64,000 nt of DNA from positions 1,550,001 through 1,614,000 of the forward strand of contig OY782831.1 of the NCBI GenBank assembly GCA_963678375.2, given 5' to 3'. The DNA comes from JAEKNW01 sp963678375. GTDB taxonomy: Bacteria > Cloacimonadota > Cloacimonadia > Cloacimonadales > JAFGVF01. The position numbers and the translations under genes were made by a program. The notes below the pieces were generated by a model, which had not been told where the DNA came from, did no database searches, and saw nothing but the letters and a program-made list of their open reading frames with translations. How positions within the stretch are numbered: the stretch's first letter is position 1; every line of letters begins with the position of its first letter. Shown here in pieces: positions 34,355 through 42,804 of the stretch.

Positions 34355-34492
34355 ATGAGTGATTTAATGTTAGCTGTTAGTTTTTTATGGAAAGGGATGT
34401 TGGGTATTTTTGCTTTTATGTTTCTTTTCTATGGTATTATAACTGGTTTAGATAGAATATTTGTGAAGAATAATAAAGGAAAAGCTGAATAG
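34355..34492 (+). CDS. 45-aa single-helix membrane protein
   Basis: AGAGGTG precedes the ATG. The peptide starts MSDLMLAVSFLWKGMLGIF, has one membrane helix (~residues 12-34) and a charged tail (RIFVKNNKGKAE). The gene ends one base before the rsmG start, so it is probably translated as part of the operon. The pattern recalls OadG-like small subunits of Na+-pumping decarboxylases, but the similarity is weak and no decarboxylase genes are near. Confidence 0.65.
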   Translation: MSDLMLAVSFLWKGMLGIFAFMFLFYGIITGLDRIFVKNNKGKAE

Positions 34493-34493
34493 A

Positions 34494-35108
34494 ATGGCTA
34501 ATAAAGAGATTTTCTTTAAATATCTTGAGGATAACTTTCCTGAAAGATCTGATGTTTTGAAGGCTAAATTTGAAGAATACTATCATGTCTTGATAGAAGC
34601 TAATTCCAAGATAAATTTATTCTCGAGAAAAATGCCCTTAGAAGAGATATGGACAAAGCATTTCTATGATTCTATTTTACCATATAAACTAATTGATTCC
34701 AAAAAGAAAAGAGTTTTAGATTTCGGTACTGGTGGTGGTTTACCTGGTATTCCAATGGCTATACTTTTCCCTCAAATGCAGGTCAATCTTTTAGATGGGA
34801 CTAAGAAAAAGATCATGGTAATTAATGAGATGATAGAAATTCTTGATTTACCTAATGTTGGGACTATCTGGTCTCGGATTGAGGATTATAATACTATTAA
34901 CAAGTACGACTACATAATCTGTCGTTCAGTTAAAATTATTCCTCAGTTTAAGCAACCACTGCTAAATGTTCTTTCCCCAAAAGGTAAGATTATTCTCTAT
35001 AAGAGTAAAATACTAGACGATGTTGTTCAGTTTGATAAATATAAAATACATAACTATAGTAATGAAATTTTAGGAACAAGAAATATAGTTGAGATAAATT
35101 ATGAGTAG
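34494..35108 (+). CDS. rsmG: 16S rRNA (guanine-527-N7)-methyltransferase
   Basis: This 204-aa Rossmann methyltransferase, also called GidB, modifies G527 of 16S rRNA. ANSKINLFSRK, the SAM-binding motif VLDFGTGGGLPGIPMA, LLDGTKKK and the CRSV motif are present. It overlaps parA by eight bases. The rsmG-parA-parB order is common near replication origins. Confidence 0.95.
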   Translation: MANKEIFFKYLEDNFPERSDVLKAKFEEYYHVLIEANSKINLFSRKMPLEEIWTKHFYDSILPYKLIDSKKKRVLDFGTGGGLPGIPMAILFPQMQVNLLDGTKKKIMVINEMIEILDLPNVGTIWSRIEDYNTINKYDYIICRSVKIIPQFKQPLLNVLSPKGKIILYKSKILDDVVQFDKYKIHNYSNEILGTRNIVEINYE

Positions 35109-35859
35109 AATCATTTCAATAGTAAATCAAAAGGGTGGTGTAGGTAAGACCACAACAGCTATGAATTTAGCAGCAGGTTTGGCTGTTATGGAGAAGAAGA
35201 CTCTTCTTATAGATCTAGACCCACAAGGGAATTCTTCTAGTGGCTTAGGTATAGATAAAAATGAAATTGAAAAACATGTATATCATGTGATTATTGGTAA
35301 GATAGATATTACTGAGACTATTATGCCAACTTCAATGGATAATTTAGACCTTGTTCCAGCAAATATTAATTTAACTGGGGCTGAAATTGAACTTGTTAAA
35401 GAGTTTGCCAGAGAACAAAAACTTAAAGAAGCTCTTAAATCTATTTCAGATAAATATGAATATATTATTATAGACTGTCCACCTTCCTTAGGTCTCCTCT
35501 CGGTGAATGCTCTAACTGCTTGTACAGATGTTATTATTCCTATTCAGTGTGAATATTTTGCCCTAGAAGGGGTAAGTCAACTCTTGAATACTATCAGACT
35601 TATTCAGCAAAATCTAAATCCAAAGCTTAATGTTTTTGGTATTCTACTTACTATGTATGATAAAAGACTGAACTTAGCTAATCAAGTAGTATCAGAAGTA
35701 AAACGTTATTTTAAAGAACAAGTTTTTGAAACAATGATAAACAGAAATGTAAAACTAAGTGAAGCTCCTTCTTATGGGAAATCTATCTTTGAATACGATA
35801 TAAAATCGGTAGGTTCCCAGAATTATCTTGAGTTAGCTTCGGAGGTGGTGAATAAATGA
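35101..35859 (+). CDS. parA: Chromosome-partition ATPase ParA/Soj
   Basis: This 252-aa protein has the deviant Walker A KGGVGKTTTA, Walker A' DLDPQGNSSSGLG and Walker B IIDCPPSLGLLSVNAL. It lacks the N-terminal DNA-binding extension of plasmid ParA, as expected for chromosomal Soj. It binds DNA non-specifically with ATP and moves ParB-parS complexes. The stop overlaps the parB start by four bases. Confidence 0.96.
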   Translation: MSRIISIVNQKGGVGKTTTAMNLAAGLAVMEKKTLLIDLDPQGNSSSGLGIDKNEIEKHVYHVIIGKIDITETIMPTSMDNLDLVPANINLTGAEIELVKEFAREQKLKEALKSISDKYEYIIIDCPPSLGLLSVNALTACTDVIIPIQCEYFALEGVSQLLNTIRLIQQNLNPKLNVFGILLTMYDKRLNLANQVVSEVKRYFKEQVFETMINRNVKLSEAPSYGKSIFEYDIKSVGSQNYLELASEVVNK

Positions 35860-36704
35860 GTTTTGAATTAGGCCGTGGATTAGATTCCTTAATTTCTAAA
35901 CTACCTGAATCAACTAGCAATGAAACAGGTATTACTACTGTTAAGATTGAATTTATTCATCCAAACAAACTGCAACCTAGAAAGCTTTTTGACAGAGAAA
36001 AGCTGGAAGAATTAGCCAATTCAATTAAAGAAAATGGCATAATTCAACCAATAATAGTCACCAAGAGAATGGATGAAGATGGCTATGAATTAGTTGCGGG
36101 TGAGAGACGTTTGGAAGCTTCAAAATTAGCAGGTTTCGATGAAATACCTGTGATAATTAGATCAATTTCTCCTAAAGAAAAGCTTCTTTATGCTATAATA
36201 GAAAATGTTCAAAGAGAAGACTTAAATGCTATAGAAGAAGCTCTAGCTTATAATCAATTAATTGATGATTTTGGGATGTCGCAAGCCCAAGTAGCTGAAA
36301 TGATGGGTAAAGATCGCTCTACTATTACTAACACTCTGAGAATGCTTAAATTAACTCCACCAGTTCAAAAACTTTTACTAAATAATGATATTTCTGCTGG
36401 TCACTGTCGTGCTATTTTACAGGTGTCCCAAGAGGATCAAGCAGATTTTGCTAACAAGATAGTTAAAGACTCTCTATCTGTTAGAAAGGCGGAAGATTTA
36501 GCTAAAAATTGGCAAGGTAGAATTAAAAAAAAGCAAGCTTCTGTTCAACGTAGGAAAGATATTGAAATCATTATCAAAGAGCAACTCAATCTTAAGATAA
36601 AAGTTGAAGAAAAGAATGGTAAGGGTAAAGTTGTTATTAAGTATTCTAGTCAAGATGAGTTAGATCGGTTACTCAAATCTCTTGAAAGCAAGACTAATGT
36701 TTAA
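35856..36704 (+). CDS. parB: Chromosome-partition CTPase ParB/Spo0J
   Basis: This 282-aa protein begins with the typical GRGLDSLI and has the CTP-binding motifs LVAGERRLEASKLAG and IENVQREDLN, then a helix-turn-helix around MSQAQVAEMMGKDRSTITNTLR. It loads on parS as a clamp. No convincing parS site is found in the window. Its end overlaps the first gene of the ATP synthase block by eight bases. Confidence 0.96.
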   Translation: MSFELGRGLDSLISKLPESTSNETGITTVKIEFIHPNKLQPRKLFDREKLEELANSIKENGIIQPIIVTKRMDEDGYELVAGERRLEASKLAGFDEIPVIIRSISPKEKLLYAIIENVQREDLNAIEEALAYNQLIDDFGMSQAQVAEMMGKDRSTITNTLRMLKLTPPVQKLLLNNDISAGHCRAILQVSQEDQADFANKIVKDSLSVRKAEDLAKNWQGRIKKKQASVQRRKDIEIIIKEQLNLKIKVEEKNGKGKVVIKYSSQDELDRLLKSLESKTNV

Positions 36705-36930
36705 AAAATACGATGGATTTGACCCAACTCTCTTAAAAGCTTTGAGTCTTATTACTCAGTTAGGACTTTCCATGATTAGCTCAATCGTTATATTTTTATT
36801 GATTGGGCGATGGATTGATAAAATATACGACACTGCAAATTTATTTTTAATTATTGGTATAATTTGTGGGATAATTAGTGGTATGTTATCTAATTATATT
36901 ATTTTACGGAAATTCTATGGAAATAAATAA
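36697..36930 (+). CDS. AtpZ/AtpI-like F1Fo accessory membrane protein
   Basis: The start at 36697 lies within the end of parB. This 77-aa protein has two membrane helices with a short loop (IGRWIDKIY), the layout of AtpZ-type proteins that precede atp operons and help c-ring assembly or Mg2+/Ca2+ uptake. It overlaps the next gene by 14 bases. Confidence 0.75.
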   Translation: MFKKYDGFDPTLLKALSLITQLGLSMISSIVIFLLIGRWIDKIYDTANLFLIIGIICGIISGMLSNYIILRKFYGNK

Positions 36931-37303
36931 ATATATACGTAGAATTATTCAAATAATTATCTTGACAAATATCCCCTTGGTTATATCGATATTTATATCT
37001 AATAAAGAGTGGGTTAGCTATAGTTATATATTAGGTTCAGTTGCTAGTGCAGGGAATTTTATCTGGCACAGCTATGTAGTGCGTAATGCACTGTCAATGA
37101 ATGAAAATGCAACTAAGCTGCGGGTTGTTAAAGGCTTCTATCTACGCTATGTTGTATTTATACTTTATGCCTTTATCATAGCTTTTTTATTGAGAAATCA
37201 GATTGATATTATCTGGTTCGGATTTGGATTATTATCTGCCCAAATCTCTATCTATTTAGATACGGTTTGGACTTTAATAAAAAAATACTTAAGAATCGAG
37301 TAA
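36917..37303 (+). CDS. atpI: AtpI-like ATP synthase assembly protein
   Basis: The ATG at 36917 overlaps the previous gene. The 128-aa protein has four predicted membrane helices and a positively charged loop, consistent with the ATP synthase I chain, a c-ring assembly factor. Sequence conservation in this family is low, so the assignment leans on position, directly before atpB. Confidence 0.7.
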   Translation: MEINKYIRRIIQIIILTNIPLVISIFISNKEWVSYSYILGSVASAGNFIWHSYVVRNALSMNENATKLRVVKGFYLRYVVFILYAFIIAFLLRNQIDIIWFGFGLLSAQISIYLDTVWTLIKKYLRIE

Positions 37304-37306
37304 ACT

Positions 37307-38314
37307 ATGACAAAAAAGAAAATTATTTTAATTGCCTTAGGCATTGTCTTTGTTGTTGAACTTGTTCTCTCATTCTATCTAAATTACAGTATAAACTTAG
37401 GTACAAACCCTGAAACAGGTAAGTTTGGTATCTATGTTACTGAAGAGATAGTACCAATGCAGGACAAAATCAATGAAGAGACTCAGCCTGATCAGCATTT
37501 AATGGATTCTCAAGTAGTAACCAAGTATAAGGCTGATAATCCAGACTGGACTATCGCTAATGTTATTGAAAATATTGAATCAAACCAAGCTGAGGAAGAT
37601 TTAGAACACATCAAGGAATATTTACCTTGGGGATCTACTTCCATCTATCTCTTCTTCCATAACTTTCTGGGTGATTCTGCAACTATTAGTGCCATTCGTA
37701 TGATTCGTATGATGTTTATAGTTGATTTAATTTTGATAATCTTAGCCTTAATGGTCCGTCGTAAGATTCAGTTTAAACCTGGTAAACTACAAGTCGCAAC
37801 AGAGTGGATATACGATTCTTTTGAAGGTTTAGTTGGTGAATCCTTAGGGAAGAATAACAAACACTTTACTCCTTATCTGCTAACACTATTCCTCTTTATC
37901 TGGATTAGTAACATGATAGGACTAATTCCTATTCCAGGAATAAGTGAGCCAACTAGGAATTTGAATGTCACAATCGGTCTTGGTATCATTGCCATTATAG
38001 TCGTACAATACAACGCCATTAAAAAGAAAGGTTTATGGACTCATCTCAAGAGTTTTGCTGAACCTATGTTCTTCTTAGCACCCCTTAATATCATTGGTGA
38101 ACTTTCCAAAGTAGTTTCCATTGCTTTCCGTCTATTCGGTAATATTATGGGTGGTGCAATTATTATCTTAGTGGTGTCTGAATTAGTCAAATATATCATG
38201 GTACCAATTGTTTTATCAGGCTTCTTTGGACTCTTTGCCGGTTCTGTGCAAGCATTTGTTTTCACTATGCTAGCTATGAGTTATTTGGCAGTAGAAATTA
38301 ATTCAGAAGAGTAG
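37307..38314 (+). CDS. atpB: ATP synthase Fo subunit a
   Basis: This 335-aa protein provides the ion half-channels. The stator arginine lies in SIAFRLFGNIMGG. LFLFIWISNMIGLIP and the last helix are typical. The N-terminal part (~residues 30-115) holds a long hydrophilic, acidic region outside the first helix, as in some Bacteroidota and related a subunits. It starts three bases after the AtpI-like gene. Confidence 0.95.
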   Translation: MTKKKIILIALGIVFVVELVLSFYLNYSINLGTNPETGKFGIYVTEEIVPMQDKINEETQPDQHLMDSQVVTKYKADNPDWTIANVIENIESNQAEEDLEHIKEYLPWGSTSIYLFFHNFLGDSATISAIRMIRMMFIVDLILIILALMVRRKIQFKPGKLQVATEWIYDSFEGLVGESLGKNNKHFTPYLLTLFLFIWISNMIGLIPIPGISEPTRNLNVTIGLGIIAIIVVQYNAIKKKGLWTHLKSFAEPMFFLAPLNIIGELSKVVSIAFRLFGNIMGGAIIILVVSELVKYIMVPIVLSGFFGLFAGSVQAFVFTMLAMSYLAVEINSEE

Positions 38315-38322
38315 GAGGAAAA

Positions 38323-39075
38323 ATGATACAAGCAGATAGTTTTTTACTAATCAGTGCCTATTTAGGTGCTGCATTAAGTACAGGTTTAGCTTCCATTAGT
38401 GCCGGTATAGGCGAGGGATATGCTGCGGGAGAAGCAGCTAAAGCTCTTGCTAAACAACCTAAAGCTGGAGATGGACTTTTGAGAACTATGTTGATTAGCC
38501 AAGCTGTTACTGAAACAGGAGCTATATTCGGTTTAGTTATCTCTCTACTTCTCATCTTTGGTGGAGCAGGTCATATTGCCGGAAGCTGGTTCAAAGTAGG
38601 TGCTCTATTAGCATCTGGTTTGGCAATGGGACTTGGTTCAATAGGACCAGGATTCGGTGCTGGTTATACCGGAGGACAAGCCTGTAGTGTGATTTCCAGA
38701 CTTCCAAAAGAATCAAACAGAGTGACCACAAATATGTTAATAGGTCAAGCTTTGGCACAAACCGATGCAATCTTTGCTTTAGTTGTTGCCTTACTTCTAT
38801 TATATAGTGTTCCCAACCCAACTGCTGCAACAAGTCTTGGACATTTTGTAGTCAAGATTTCAGCTTTTCTGGGTGCTTCCTTAGCTATCGGATTAGGTAC
38901 TATGGGACCAGGTATGGGAATAGGATTTGTTACTGGTAGAGCTTCGAACATGCTGGGGCGTTTTCCTCGTGAAAGAGGTGCAATTTCCAGAACTATGTTC
39001 TTAGGTGCTGCTGTTTCTGAATCAACAGCTATCTACGCTCTAGTAATAGCTTTCTTGTTAATTTTCTTCTCTTAA
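38323..39075 (+). CDS. Three-hairpin fused c-type rotor subunit
   Basis: This 250-aa membrane protein is three c-type hairpins in a row (~1-81, 88-162, 174-250). In hairpin 1 the ion glutamate is E64 (VTETGAIFG) with a second carboxylate at E31 (GIGEGYAAG). In hairpin 2 the glutamate position is Q146 (LAQTDAIFA), with D148 two residues later, and E31 is replaced by A113. In hairpin 3 E233 is present (VSESTAIYA), with I200 at the E31 position. Fused c subunits are usual in V/A-type ATPases, but all other subunits here are F-type. It is followed by a normal single c gene, so a mixed ring is likely. AGGAGG sets the start. Confidence 0.93.
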   Translation: MIQADSFLLISAYLGAALSTGLASISAGIGEGYAAGEAAKALAKQPKAGDGLLRTMLISQAVTETGAIFGLVISLLLIFGGAGHIAGSWFKVGALLASGLAMGLGSIGPGFGAGYTGGQACSVISRLPKESNRVTTNMLIGQALAQTDAIFALVVALLLLYSVPNPTAATSLGHFVVKISAFLGASLAIGLGTMGPGMGIGFVTGRASNMLGRFPRERGAISRTMFLGAAVSESTAIYALVIAFLLIFFS

Positions 39076-39122
39076 TGAGAATACAAATATAAAATAAAAA
39101 ATAAAAATCCGTTGGAGGAATA

Positions 39123-39368
39123 ATGGATCTTAATCAAGCAATAGTAAAGGCTGCAGCTTTATTAGGCGCAGGAATAGCAATGGGAATTGGTGCTTTAGGA
39201 CCAGGATTAGGTGAAGGTTTCACAGCAGGAAAAGCATGTGAAGGTATTGCAAGAACTCCAGAAAACGCAGGTTTAATTACCAGAACAATGCTTATTGGTC
39301 AGGCTGTGTCTGAATCAACAGGTATCTACTCATTAGTGGTAGCATTATTATTAATATTTACTGCTTAA
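39123..39368 (+). CDS. atpE: ATP synthase Fo subunit c, single hairpin
   Basis: This 81-aa protein is a normal F-type c subunit. Helix 1 has GPGLGEGFTAGKA and helix 2 IGQAVSESTGIYSLVVALLL. E64 is the ion carboxylate, and S65, T66 and Y69 match Na+-binding c subunits. The residue that is Gln in Ilyobacter is Glu here (E31), as in the two-carboxylate Na+ rotor known from Fusobacterium. TTGGAGG precedes the start. Confidence 0.96.
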   Translation: MDLNQAIVKAAALLGAGIAMGIGALGPGLGEGFTAGKACEGIARTPENAGLITRTMLIGQAVSESTGIYSLVVALLLIFTA

Positions 39369-39390
39369 TTCTCAATATATTGGAGAAAGA

Positions 39391-39870
39391 ATGATTAGTA
39401 TAGATGTCTCAATGGTAGTAGTTATTTTAAACTTCCTACTCTTAATGTTTATCTTAAAAATGGTTCTCTATAAACCAATTAAAGATATGATAAATGAGAG
39501 AGAAAGTAAAGTAGCTGCTGATATTGATGATGCCAATAAATCTAAAGAAGAGGCTAAGAAGTTAGTCTTAACCAAAGAGGAAGAGTATAAAGAAGCTGTA
39601 GTAGAAGCGAGAAAACTACGTGATAAAATCAGAAAAGAAGCTGAATTTGATGCAGAAAAGATTATTCAGCAAGCTTATGAAAATCGTAAATCTATTGTGG
39701 CAGAGACTGAAGAGCAGCTTTCACATGAGAAGAAGAAAGTTCAACAAAAACTTCAAGCTGAACTAGCTTGTCTTGTCTCACAACTAACAGGAAAAGTTTT
39801 GGCTCAGAAGATAGATTCTGATAAAGATTTAGAGCTTATAAACTCTATAATTGATAGTCGGAGTGAATAA
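39391..39870 (+). CDS. atpF: ATP synthase Fo subunit b
   Basis: This 159-aa protein has one N-terminal membrane helix (VVVILNFLLLMFILKMVLY) followed by KPIKDMINERE and a long charged coiled coil, the peripheral stalk. GGAGAAAG precedes the start. It overlaps atpH by one base. Confidence 0.94.
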   Translation: MISIDVSMVVVILNFLLLMFILKMVLYKPIKDMINERESKVAADIDDANKSKEEAKKLVLTKEEEYKEAVVEARKLRDKIRKEAEFDAEKIIQQAYENRKSIVAETEEQLSHEKKKVQQKLQAELACLVSQLTGKVLAQKIDSDKDLELINSIIDSRSE

Positions 39871-40409
39871 TGAAAGATACTAAAACTGCAGAACGCTACG
39901 CTAATGGATTCATGGCAGCTTTTACAAGTGAAGATTTGCCAAGTTTATTAGAAGAAGTTAGAGTTCTTCAACAAGTTTTAAGAGCTAATTCAGACATTTC
40001 CCGAGTGCTCTCTTCCCATGTTATCAAAGAGAAGGATAAATTACATATTATTGAACCCTTCTTGAATGAAAGCAAGTTTGGTGATTATTGGCAAAACCTA
40101 ATTATGTTGCTCTCAGAAAAGAATAGATTAAATCTTTTCGATGAAATAATCTATTTCTTAGAACAATATATATTATTGGAATTAAATATAGTGAAAATTA
40201 CAATAAAAACTGCTCATGAACTAAAAGAGGATATGAAAACAAAGATGATTGACTTCTTATCAAATAAAATTAAGAAACAAATTGAAGCATCTTTCGTTAC
40301 TGACCCCCAAGTTCTGGGTGGATTTATTGCTGAATCAGATAACTTCATTGTCGATTCTTCAGTAAAACGAAGCTTAGAACAGTTCAGACTAAGCTTAATT
40401 AAAATGTAA
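39870..40409 (+). CDS. atpH: ATP synthase F1 subunit delta
   Basis: This 179-aa protein joins F1 to the peripheral stalk. AERYANGFMAAF at the start and DPQVLGGFIAESDNFIVDSSVKRSLEQFR at the end are typical (the latter given as the conserved C-terminal block). Its place between atpF and atpA fits. Confidence 0.92.
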   Translation: MKDTKTAERYANGFMAAFTSEDLPSLLEEVRVLQQVLRANSDISRVLSSHVIKEKDKLHIIEPFLNESKFGDYWQNLIMLLSEKNRLNLFDEIIYFLEQYILLELNIVKITIKTAHELKEDMKTKMIDFLSNKIKKQIEASFVTDPQVLGGFIAESDNFIVDSSVKRSLEQFRLSLIKM

Positions 40410-40419
40410 GGAATTAAAT

Positions 40420-41922
40420 ATGATAAGACCTGAAGAAATTAGTTCAATCATAAGAGATAGAATAAAGAAGTTTACCTTAGATCAAGATATAGCTGAAACT
40501 GGAAAAGTTATTCAAGTAGGTGATGGTATTGCTCGTGTATATGGCTTAAAAAATGTTATGTATAACGAGATGTTGCTTTTCCCTAATGATGTTTTCGGTA
40601 TGGCTCTTAACTTGGAAGAGGATAGCGTTGGTTGTGTTCTCTTTGGTGATACTACTAAAGTTAAAGAAGGCGACATTGCGAAAAGAACTAAGAGAATTTT
40701 AGAAGTTCCAGTAGGTGAAGCTTTGCTTGGTAGAGTAGTTAACACTCTAGGACAACCTTTAGATGGTAAGGGTGAAATTAAGCAAACTGAGTTCTATGAA
40801 ATGGAAAGAAAGGCTCTGGGTGTGATTGCTCGTCAGCCTGTTGTAGAACCACTCCAAACTGGGATCAAGGCTATTGACTCTATGATACCAATCGGTAGGG
40901 GACAACGTGAATTAATTATTGGTGATAGACAGACTGGTAAAACTGCTATCGCATTAGATACTATTATTAACCAAAAAGGTAAAGATGTTTTCTGTATTTA
41001 TGTAGCTATAGGTCAGAAAGAATCTTCAGTTGCTAAGTTTGTAAGAACCTTAGAAGAATATGGTGCAATGGACTATACAACTATTGTTATGGCAGGTTCA
41101 AGTGAGCCTCCTTCAATGCAATACATGGCTCCTTATGCAGGTTGTTCAATTGGTGAATACTTCAGAGATAATGGCAAACATGCCTTGATAATCTATGATG
41201 ATCTTTCTAAGCATGCTGTAGCTTACCGTGAGATTTCTCTTCTTTTAAGAAGACCTCCAGGACGTGAAGCCTACCCTGGCGATGTTTTCTATCTTCACTC
41301 AAGATTGTTAGAAAGAGCTTCTAAGCTTAGTGACAAATTGGGAGGTGGTTCTTTGACTGCTTTACCTATTATTGAAACTAAAGCTGAAGATATCTCTGCT
41401 TATATCCCTACTAATGTGATTTCTATCACTGATGGACAGATCTATCTTTCAAGCAGATTATTCTACTCTGGTAGAAGACCTGCCATTAATGCTGGTCTAT
41501 CTGTTTCACGTGTGGGTGGTTCAGCTCAGATTAAAGCTATGAAGCAAGTTGTTGGTCAGCTAAGATTTGCCCTTGCTCAATATACAGAGCTTGAATCATT
41601 TGCTAAATTTGGTTCAGACCTTGATAAAGCAACTCTAGCTCAGTTAAGAAGAGGACAGTCTATTGTGGAAATCCTTAAACAAGGTCAGTTCTCTCCTCTA
41701 TCAGTGCAGCAACAAATCATGATTATTTTTATGGCTAATGAAGGCTATTTAGATGAATTTGATGTTGAAAAGATAAGTGAAATTGAAAAAGAGCTTTATA
41801 TTACTTTAGATACTGAGTTCAAAGACTTTACTAAAACCCTTGCTGATGGTGCCTTAACAGATGACAAAAAAGCTAAGATGGCTGAAATCTGTGAACATGT
41901 TGCTGGCAAGTTTAGATCTTAA
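40420..41922 (+). CDS. atpA: ATP synthase F1 subunit alpha
   Basis: This 500-aa non-catalytic subunit has the P-loop GDRQTGKTAIALD, GCSIGEYFRDNGKHALIIYDD and the GLSVSRVGGSAQ motif. Full length. AAGGAAT lies before the start; 10 bp from atpH. Confidence 0.98.
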   Translation: MIRPEEISSIIRDRIKKFTLDQDIAETGKVIQVGDGIARVYGLKNVMYNEMLLFPNDVFGMALNLEEDSVGCVLFGDTTKVKEGDIAKRTKRILEVPVGEALLGRVVNTLGQPLDGKGEIKQTEFYEMERKALGVIARQPVVEPLQTGIKAIDSMIPIGRGQRELIIGDRQTGKTAIALDTIINQKGKDVFCIYVAIGQKESSVAKFVRTLEEYGAMDYTTIVMAGSSEPPSMQYMAPYAGCSIGEYFRDNGKHALIIYDDLSKHAVAYREISLLLRRPPGREAYPGDVFYLHSRLLERASKLSDKLGGGSLTALPIIETKAEDISAYIPTNVISITDGQIYLSSRLFYSGRRPAINAGLSVSRVGGSAQIKAMKQVVGQLRFALAQYTELESFAKFGSDLDKATLAQLRRGQSIVEILKQGQFSPLSVQQQIMIIFMANEGYLDEFDVEKISEIEKELYITLDTEFKDFTKTLADGALTDDKKAKMAEICEHVAGKFRS

Positions 41923-41935
41923 GTAGAAGGTTAAA

Positions 41936-42790
41936 ATGGCAAATATTAAAGACCTAAAGCAAAGAATTTCTAGTATTACTAACACTCGTCAGATCACTAA
42001 TGCGATGAAAATGGTAGCTGCTGCTAAGTTACGCAAAGCACAATCAAGTGCAGTAAATCTCCGCCCTTATGCTGATACTACTGCTACAATGATTCAAACA
42101 TTGCGTGCAAAGCAGACAATTATTGACCATCCATTTTTATCACTTAGACCTAAAAAAGAGAAGATACTATTAGTTGTTCTGACTGGTGATAAAGGTCTTT
42201 GCGGATCATTTAACTCGCAAATTCTGAAAAAAGCAGAAGGCTTCTTAGCAGAAAATCCAAACTGTGATATTATCTCCATAGGTAAAAAAGGCAATGAATT
42301 CTTTAAGAAACATAAAGCTAATTTGATTGATACTTATTCAGGTATCTTTCAAGCCTTAGATCATAAAGTAATTAATCAAATTGCCCAAGAGCTAGAAGAT
42401 AAATATCTACATGAAGATTATAAAGAAGTTGTTTTTATCTATAATGCTTTTAAGTCTGCAATTGAAAGTGTAATTGTTCATAAGACTATTCTTCCTGTAT
42501 CTAATAATGGTGATTTGGAAATAAAGAAACTTGAATATCTTTATGAACCAGACGAAGATACTATAGTTGAAGAATTAGTTAATAAATATACCTTTATTGA
42601 AGTAAAGAGAGCTTTAGCTGAATCATTCGCTGCAGAAAATGCTTCTAGAATGACTGCTATGGATAATGCTACAGAAAATGCTTCTGAACTCATAAGCGAA
42701 CTCTCTTTAGAATATAATAGAGAACGACAAGCTTCTATCACTACCGAGATTATTGAAGTCTCTTCTGGTGCGGAAGCTATTAATAATTAA
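41936..42790 (+). CDS. atpG: ATP synthase F1 subunit gamma
   Basis: This 284-aa rotor shaft protein has both terminal helices conserved: DLKQRISSITNTRQITNAMKMVA-type start and ENASRMTAMDNATENASELI near the end, with LTGDKGLCGSFNSQI in the middle. Full length and in the standard place. Confidence 0.97.
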   Translation: MANIKDLKQRISSITNTRQITNAMKMVAAAKLRKAQSSAVNLRPYADTTATMIQTLRAKQTIIDHPFLSLRPKKEKILLVVLTGDKGLCGSFNSQILKKAEGFLAENPNCDIISIGKKGNEFFKKHKANLIDTYSGIFQALDHKVINQIAQELEDKYLHEDYKEVVFIYNAFKSAIESVIVHKTILPVSNNGDLEIKKLEYLYEPDEDTIVEELVNKYTFIEVKRALAESFAAENASRMTAMDNATENASELISELSLEYNRERQASITTEIIEVSSGAEAINN

Positions 42791-42804
42791 CAAAAGGGGA
42801 AATT

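Noticed and set aside
41502..41517. parS site for ParB inside atpA
   Set aside because: TGTTTCACGTG matches the first 11 bases of the consensus, but the other half (TGGGT) does not, and the codons encode a conserved atpA motif.
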